From NCBI GenBank assembly GCA_029859185.1, contig JAOUDR010000029.1:1-12470 (forward strand): 12,470 nt of DNA, written 5' to 3'. Below, piece after piece: positions 8,449-12,470 of this stretch. The number at the start of each line of letters is the position of its first letter. Within the stretch, counting starts at the first letter, position 1. Made by a program: the position numbers and the translations under genes. This DNA comes from Gemmatimonadota bacterium (GTDB lineage: Bacteria; Gemmatimonadota; Gemmatimonadetes; Gemmatimonadales; GWC2-71-9). The notes under the pieces were generated by a model that saw nothing but the letters and a program-made list of their open reading frames with translations, did no database searches and was not told the origin of the DNA.

Positions 8449-8463
8449 GGTACCCACGGTACC
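8449..8463 (+). repeat. Small hairpin-forming inverted repeat between cyclase-like gene and comEA-like gene
   Basis: Two copies of GGTACC, itself palindromic, are separated by CAC and could form a 6-bp stem with a 3-base loop. The element sits in the 73-base gap between the stop at 8413 and the ATG at 8487. No T-run follows, so it is not a convincing intrinsic terminator. No promoter is obvious in this gap, so the comEA-like gene may be read through from upstream. Confidence 0.25.
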
Positions 8464-8486
8464 TCCGCGAGGGCCCATCCTATGGC

Positions 8487-9110
8487 ATGCCGTCTGCCGC
8501 CGATCGTCGGGCTGCGATGATGCTCGTGGGGCTTGCCGCCGCCGGGCTGCTGGCGCGCCTCGTGCTCGGTGGGCTTCCGGCGCCCGGGGCGGTGGGGTAC
8601 CGGCTCGGCGATCCTGGAGGGCGCTCCCGCGACAGCGTGGCCAAGGATGCCGAGCGGTTTGCCCGCCCGCTCGCGGCGGGGGAGCGTGTGGATGTGGATC
8701 GGGCACCGGCCGCCGAGCTGGCCCGTCTGCCGCGCATCGGCCCGGCGCTCGCCGCCCGGATCGTTGCCGATCGCGATGCGCAGGGACCGTTCGGGTCGCT
8801 CGAGGCGCTGGAGCGGGTCGCTGGGGTGGGGAAGACCACCGTGAAGGCGCTCGCCCCCTACGTCGCCTTCTCGGCCCCGCCCCGTCGCGGCTCCGGGGGA
8901 CCTGCCGCACAGGTGGGGCCGGTGCCGGTCAACCGGGCCACGCCGGAGGAACTCGCCGCCCTCCCGGGTGTCGGCCCGCGGCTCGCGGAAGCGATCGTCG
9001 CGGAGCGGCGACGGAACGGGCCGTTTCGCTCCCCGGACGATCTCCAACGCGTGCGGGGGATCGGCCCCAAGTTGGTGACGCGGCTCACGGGACGTATCCG
9101 TATACCTTGA
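8487..9110 (+). CDS. comEA: ComEA-like membrane-anchored double-HhH DNA-binding protein
   Basis: Periplasmic DNA receptor candidate for natural transformation: ComEA proteins bind incoming double-stranded DNA without sequence specificity and help pull it across the outer membrane. It has 207 residues. A hydrophobic segment at 11-29 acts as a membrane anchor or uncleaved signal. A linker follows, then two ComEA-type helix-hairpin-helix units. Unit 1 (about 66-126) has LPRIGPALAARIV and GVGKTTVKAL; unit 2 (about 145-203) has LPGVGPRLAEAIV and GIGPKLVTRL. Each unit starts with V-x-V-[DN]-R-A and contains GPF, so they look like an internal duplication. Many ComEA proteins carry one such unit. The start is ATG 8487; ATGs at 8517 and 8520 (residues 11-12) would remove the charged N-terminus and are less likely, but the ribosome site (GAGGG near 8469) is distant. 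It lies directly upstream of pilB-pilT-pilC, fitting pilus-driven DNA uptake. A role in DNA repair is a less likely alternative. Confidence 0.8.
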   Translation: MPSAADRRAAMMLVGLAAAGLLARLVLGGLPAPGAVGYRLGDPGGRSRDSVAKDAERFARPLAAGERVDVDRAPAAELARLPRIGPALAARIVADRDAQGPFGSLEALERVAGVGKTTVKALAPYVAFSAPPRRGSGGPAAQVGPVPVNRATPEELAALPGVGPRLAEAIVAERRRNGPFRSPDDLQRVRGIGPKLVTRLTGRIRIP

Positions 9111-9134
9111 CACCCCTTAGGCCACCCATACTTT
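9107..9134 (+). promoter_or_regulatory. Sigma-70-type promoter ahead of the pilus operon
   Basis: TTGACA at 9107-9112 is a perfect -35 consensus. TACTTT at 9129-9134, 16 bases downstream, keeps the key T, A and final T of a -10 box. The -35 overlaps the stop codon of the comEA-like gene (TGA 9108-9110). A transcript would start near 9141, giving a leader of about 60 bases before pilB. This allows pilB-pilT-pilC to be expressed independently of comEA. Confidence 0.6.
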
Positions 9135-9152
9135 AGCAGTTTGAACGCCTCT

Positions 9153-9168
9153 CGCGCCGCTCGGCGCG
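9153..9168 (+). repeat. GC-rich hairpin in the pilB leader
   Basis: CGCGCCG (9153-9159) and CGGCGCG (9162-9168) are perfect inverted complements, realistically a 6-bp stem with a GCTC loop. It lies just downstream of the predicted pilB transcription start and about 30 bases before the ATG. The following sequence has scattered Ts (TTCCCTCATTT) but no continuous U-tract, so a leader structure or weak terminator of comEA transcripts are both possible. Confidence 0.35.
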
Positions 9169-9199
9169 CGTTCCCTCATTTCCACGACTCAGGGTGGAT

Positions 9200-10903
9200 A
9201 TGGCCACGGCAGCGGCAAGCACGGTTCGGCTCGGTGACCTCCTTGTTCGCGAGGGGCTCATCACCCGTGACCAGCTCGACCAGGGATTGATCGAGCAGAA
9301 GAACACGGGAATGCGCTTGGGCTACTGCCTCGTCAAGCTCGGCTTCGTCCAGGAGCTGGAGATCACCAAGGCGTTGGCCCGCCAGTACAAGATGCCGGCC
9401 GTGGATCTGTCGCGGTTCGAAGTGGACGAGAAGATCATCAAGCTGGTGCCGACGGAAGTCGCCGTCCGTCACATGGTACTCCCGCTCAAGCGCGAGGGCC
9501 GCACCCTGACGGTGGCGGTGTCCGATCCCACCAACCACGCGGTGGTCGACGATCTCAAGTTCATCACGCGGTATGACATCTTCCCGGTGATTGCCGGCGA
9601 GTACACGCTGCGAGCGGCCATCGAGCGGTACTACGAGCAGACGGATGCCCAGTTGCAGAACCTCCTCAAGGACATGGAGGCGGAAGATCTCGAAGTCATC
9701 GACGAGCAGGAGGAAGACACCGCGCCCGTCCAGGTGGGGGATGATGCGCCGGTCGTGAAGCTGATCAACGGGATCTTGACCGATGCCGTCAAGCGGGGCG
9801 CCAGCGACATCCACATCGAGCCGTTCGAGCATGAGATCCGGGTACGCTACCGCATCGACGGGGCGCTGCTGGAAGTCATGAAGCCTCCGGCCAAGCTGAA
9901 GGCGGCCCTGACCAGTCGCGTGAAGATCATGTCCAACCTGAACATCGCCGAGCGGCGGGTGCCCCAGGACGGGCGGATCAAGCTCAAGATGGGCAAGCGG
10001 GTGATCGATTTCCGCGTGTCGACGCTCCCGGTGCTCTACGGTGAGAAGATCGTGCTCCGGATTCTCGACAAGGGGAACCTGACACTCGATCTGACGACGT
10101 TCGGGTTTGAGCCGCAGGCCGAAAAGGACCTGATGCGGGCCATCCTGAACCCGTACGGCATGGTGTTGGTGACCGGTCCCACGGGGTCCGGCAAGACGAC
10201 GACGCTCTATTCGGCCCTGCAGCGGATCAATGTCATCGAAGTGAACATCATGACGGCGGAGGACCCCGTGGAGTACAATCTCCACGGAATCAACCAGGTT
10301 CTGGTGCGCAACGAGATCGGGATGACGTTCGCCGCGGCGCTCAAGGCGTTCCTGCGGCAGGATCCGAACATCATCATGGTCGGCGAGATCCGGGACATCG
10401 AGACCGGCAGCATTGCCATCAAGGCGGCGTTGACGGGGCACCTCGTGCTGTCCACGCTGCACACGAACGATGCGCCGTCGACGATCACCCGCATGATCGA
10501 CATGGGCATCGAGCCGTTCAACGTCGCCAGCGCCGTGAACCTGATCGTGGCGCAACGCCTGGTCCGGCGGATCTGCAAGCAGTGCAAGGAGCAGCATCAG
10601 TACTCACAGGAGGAGTTGGACGCCCTGTTGTTGAGTCCGGAGGATCTCGCGGCGATGCAGTTCTACCGCGGCGCGGGCTGTGACACCTGCAGCGGGACGG
10701 GATACAAGGGCCGGGCCGGGCTCTACGAAGTGATGGCGCTGACGCCCGAGCTGCGCCGCTTCATCCTGCGCGGAGCGTCAACCGCCGAGATGACGGAGCA
10801 GGCGGTGGCCGACGGCATGCTCACGCTGCGTATGGATGGGATCGTGAAGATCAAGAAGGGCGTCACTACTCTCGAAGAAGTTGTGAAGGAGACGGCAGGG
10901 TGA
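9200..10903 (+). CDS. pilB: Type IV pilus extension ATPase PilB with MshEN c-di-GMP domain
   Basis: Cytoplasmic hexameric ATPase that powers pilin polymerisation at the inner-membrane base of the pilus. It has 567 residues from ATG 9200, chosen because AGGGTGG lies just upstream; a GTG at 9194 would add two residues and has no ribosome site. The N-terminal MshEN domain shows both 24-residue cyclic-di-GMP-binding motifs, at 10-33 and 39-62, separated by the canonical 5-residue spacer. Then come the T2SSE N2 region; the Walker A motif GPTGSGKT (326-333, Lys332); AEDPVEYN of the Asp box; IIMVGEIRD Walker B (391-399, Glu396); the His box STLHTND; and a tetracysteine zinc site C459-x2-C462 and C494-x2-C497. 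Length and domain order are those of PilB/GspE proteins. The pilT and pilC neighbours decide for PilB over type II secretion GspE. Filament extension is probably tuned by cyclic-di-GMP. It is followed by pilT after 4 bases. Confidence 0.95.
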   Translation: MATAAASTVRLGDLLVREGLITRDQLDQGLIEQKNTGMRLGYCLVKLGFVQELEITKALARQYKMPAVDLSRFEVDEKIIKLVPTEVAVRHMVLPLKREGRTLTVAVSDPTNHAVVDDLKFITRYDIFPVIAGEYTLRAAIERYYEQTDAQLQNLLKDMEAEDLEVIDEQEEDTAPVQVGDDAPVVKLINGILTDAVKRGASDIHIEPFEHEIRVRYRIDGALLEVMKPPAKLKAALTSRVKIMSNLNIAERRVPQDGRIKLKMGKRVIDFRVSTLPVLYGEKIVLRILDKGNLTLDLTTFGFEPQAEKDLMRAILNPYGMVLVTGPTGSGKTTTLYSALQRINVIEVNIMTAEDPVEYNLHGINQVLVRNEIGMTFAAALKAFLRQDPNIIMVGEIRDIETGSIAIKAALTGHLVLSTLHTNDAPSTITRMIDMGIEPFNVASAVNLIVAQRLVRRICKQCKEQHQYSQEELDALLLSPEDLAAMQFYRGAGCDTCSGTGYKGRAGLYEVMALTPELRRFILRGASTAEMTEQAVADGMLTLRMDGIVKIKKGVTTLEEVVKETAG

Positions 10904-10907
10904 ACGC

Positions 10908-12056
10908 ATGACCAGTCCGGCAGCGGCCAAAGTCGCCCTCACCGGGGGCGTCAACCTGCGCCAGTTGCTCGAGGAGATGATCGAGCGCGACGCGTCCGAC
11001 CTGCACGTCACGGCGGGCGAACGGCCGAAACTGCGCATCGACGGCGAAATCGCCGATTCGCAGACCGACCACACGCTCACGCCGAAGGACACGCTGCAGC
11101 TCGCGTACTCGGTGCTCACGGAGAACCAGAAAAAGCGGTTCGAGACGGAAGACGAGCTCGATTTCTCGTTCGGCATCCAGAACCTGGCCCGGTTCCGCGG
11201 GAACTGCTTCAAGCAGCGTGGGTGCGTGACCATGGTGGTCCGGCAGATTCCGTTCTCCGTGAAAACCTTCGAGGAGTTGAACCTCCCACCGGTCCTCGCC
11301 CACTTGTCGGAGAGGCCCCGCGGCCTGGTCCTGGTGACGGGCCCCACGGGCTCGGGCAAGTCCACGACGCTCGCGGCGATGATCGACAAGGTCAACCGGG
11401 AGCGGAAGGGACACATCATCACGGTGGAGGACCCGATCGAGTTCATCCACCGGCACCAGGGCTGCATCGTCAACCAACGCGAGATCGGCACGGACACGCA
11501 CTCGTTCGCGAACGCGCTCAAGTACGCGCTCCGGCAGGATCCGGACGTCGTGCTCGTGGGCGAGATGCGCGACCTGGAGACCATTTCGGCGGCCCTGACG
11601 ATCGCGGAAACCGGCCACCTTGCCTTTGCCACGCTGCACACCAACTCGGCGGCCGAGTCCATCAACCGGATCATCGATGTGTTCCCGTCGCACCAGCAGT
11701 CGCAGGTGCGCGCCCAGTTGGCGTTCGTGCTGGAAGGAATCTGTACGCAAACGTTGCTGCCGAAAGCCTCCGGCAAGGGCCGCGTCATGGCGTGCGAGAT
11801 CTTGATGGCCACGCCGGCCATCCGGGCGCTGATCCGGGACGACAAGGTGCACCAGATCTACTCCGCCATGCAGGCGGGCAAGAAGCACGGGATGCAGACA
11901 CTGGCGGATTCGCTGTACGTGCACTACATGAATCGCGACGTGTCGCTCGAGGAGTGCTTGCGCGTCACGTCGGATCAGAACGAGTTTCTACGGATGGTGG
12001 GCGAACCGACCCCGGGCGACGAGAAGAACGCACGGGGAACGGCGGGTCGACGATAA
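10908..12056 (+). CDS. pilT: Type IV pilus retraction ATPase PilT
   Basis: Cytoplasmic hexameric ATPase that depolymerises the pilus, driving twitching motility and retraction-coupled DNA uptake. It has 382 residues. The N-terminal PAS-like domain begins with LRQLLEEMIERDASDLHVTAG and PKLRIDGE. Core motifs follow: Walker A GPTGSGKS (145-152, Lys151), Asp box TVEDPIEFIH, Walker B DVVLVGEMRDLET, and His box ATLHTNSAAESINRIID. The C-terminal AIRALIRDDKVHQIYS (from residue 304) corresponds to the PilT-specific AIRNLIRE retraction motif and separates it from PilB. No cysteine zinc site is present, as expected. The last ~20 residues are a charged tail. The ATG lies 4 bases after the pilB stop, with AGGG about 7 bases upstream inside pilB, indicating translational linkage. 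PilU is a possible alternative, but no second pilT-like gene is visible. Confidence 0.94.
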   Translation: MTSPAAAKVALTGGVNLRQLLEEMIERDASDLHVTAGERPKLRIDGEIADSQTDHTLTPKDTLQLAYSVLTENQKKRFETEDELDFSFGIQNLARFRGNCFKQRGCVTMVVRQIPFSVKTFEELNLPPVLAHLSERPRGLVLVTGPTGSGKSTTLAAMIDKVNRERKGHIITVEDPIEFIHRHQGCIVNQREIGTDTHSFANALKYALRQDPDVVLVGEMRDLETISAALTIAETGHLAFATLHTNSAAESINRIIDVFPSHQQSQVRAQLAFVLEGICTQTLLPKASGKGRVMACEILMATPAIRALIRDDKVHQIYSAMQAGKKHGMQTLADSLYVHYMNRDVSLEECLRVTSDQNEFLRMVGEPTPGDEKNARGTAGRR

Positions 12057-12074
12057 GCACGACGGAGAACCACA

Positions 12075-12470
12075 ATGGCGACGTACGAATACACCGCGCG
12101 TAATGCGCAGGGCCAGGAAACGACCGGCACCATGGACGCGGCGTCGCGGGACGAGGTCGTCGCCAATCTCCGCAAGAACCGGATGGTGCTCGTCCGGCTG
12201 CGCGAAGCCAAGCGCGCGAAGCGAGGTGCGAGCGTCCCCACACGGGACGTGGTCATCTTCACGCGACAGTTCGCGACGATGATCAACAGCGGCCTGCCGC
12301 TCGTGCAGGCGCTCGACATCCTGGCGCAGCAGACCGAGAACAAGGCGCTGGCCGACGTGACTCGGCAGGTTGTCTACGACGTCGAAAGCGGCCATACCTT
12401 GGCCGACGCGCTCTCGAAGCACCCCAGGGCGTTCACCGCACTCTTCGTGAACATGGTGGCGGCCGGTGAG
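12075..12470 (+). CDS. pilC: Type IV pilus inner-membrane platform protein PilC, N-terminal part
   Basis: Inner-membrane platform protein on which the PilB and PilT motors act. Only the first 132 residues are present; the frame is open to the right edge. It begins MATYEYTARNAQGQETTGTM, the usual opening of PilC/GspF proteins, followed by a basic linker (KRAKRG). The first T2SSF cytoplasmic helical domain starts at about 58-80 with RDVVIFTRQFATMINSGLPL. Later parts include DVESGHTLADALSKHP and LFVNMVAAGE, all family-typical. The first membrane helix would lie beyond the window. The start is supported by GGAG (12064-12067) seven bases before the ATG. It follows pilT after 18 bases in the same operon. 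Confidence 0.93.
   Translation, partial: MATYEYTARNAQGQETTGTMDAASRDEVVANLRKNRMVLVRLREAKRAKRGASVPTRDVVIFTRQFATMINSGLPLVQALDILAQQTENKALADVTRQVVYDVESGHTLADALSKHPRAFTALFVNMVAAGE

Noticed and set aside
8449..8463. Intrinsic terminator after the cyclase-like gene
   Set aside because: There is a short stem but no following T-run; kept only as a weak inverted repeat.
9176..10597. Open frame of 473 codons antisense to pilB
   Set aside because: His/Asp/Leu-rich composition is what results from reading pilB codons backwards; pilB itself is unambiguous.
9200..10903. GspE of a type II secretion system instead of PilB
   Set aside because: The immediate downstream gene has the retraction-specific motif of PilT, which type II secretion systems lack.

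Overview
This is a GC-rich (roughly two-thirds G+C) stretch of a diderm bacterial chromosome. It encodes an LptF/LptG-type LPS-export permease, a giant SprA/Sov-type outer-membrane protein, a lipoprotein zinc enzyme of the M28/glutaminyl-cyclase type, and a competence plus type IV pilus block. SprA-like proteins are best known from Bacteroidota. The very high GC, the codon use, and a SprA homologue beside comEA-pilB-pilT-pilC point more to Gemmatimonadota or a related FCB-group lineage. That placement is inference from gene content; no rRNA or other marker is present. I see no mobile elements, tRNA or rRNA genes, CRISPR arrays, or signs of recent gene transfer.

Layout. (1) Positions 1-1278, minus strand: an lptF/lptG-like permease cut by the left edge, with an unusually long insert before its C-terminal membrane segments. 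(2) Positions 1279-1367: a short divergent intergenic region with an inverted repeat and a plausible promoter. (3) Positions 1368-7514, plus strand: a 2048-residue SprA-like protein with a Sec signal peptide whose predicted mature N-terminus is glutamine. (4) Positions 7511-8413: an M28/glutaminyl-cyclase-like lipoprotein joined to the previous gene by an ATGA overlap. (5) Positions 8487-9110: a membrane-anchored ComEA-like protein with two helix-hairpin-helix units. (6) Positions 9111-9199: a leader with a consensus -35 box overlapping the comEA stop codon, and a GC hairpin. (7) Positions 9200-12470: pilB, pilT and the start of pilC, tightly packed and probably one operon.

How they fit. The left half is envelope biogenesis: LPS transport diverging from a candidate type IX-type translocon. 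The translocon is coupled to an enzyme able to convert N-terminal glutamine to pyroglutamate. The right half is a type IV pilus motor (extension ATPase with a textbook MshEN cyclic-di-GMP module, retraction ATPase, platform protein). The DNA-binding ComEA-like protein directly upstream suggests the pilus also serves DNA uptake.

The most interesting candidate is the SprA-like/glutaminyl-cyclase-like pair. It recalls the Bacteroidota 'Q-rule', in which signal peptidase I substrates carry glutamine at +1 and are capped as pyroglutamate, and here it may occur outside Bacteroidota.
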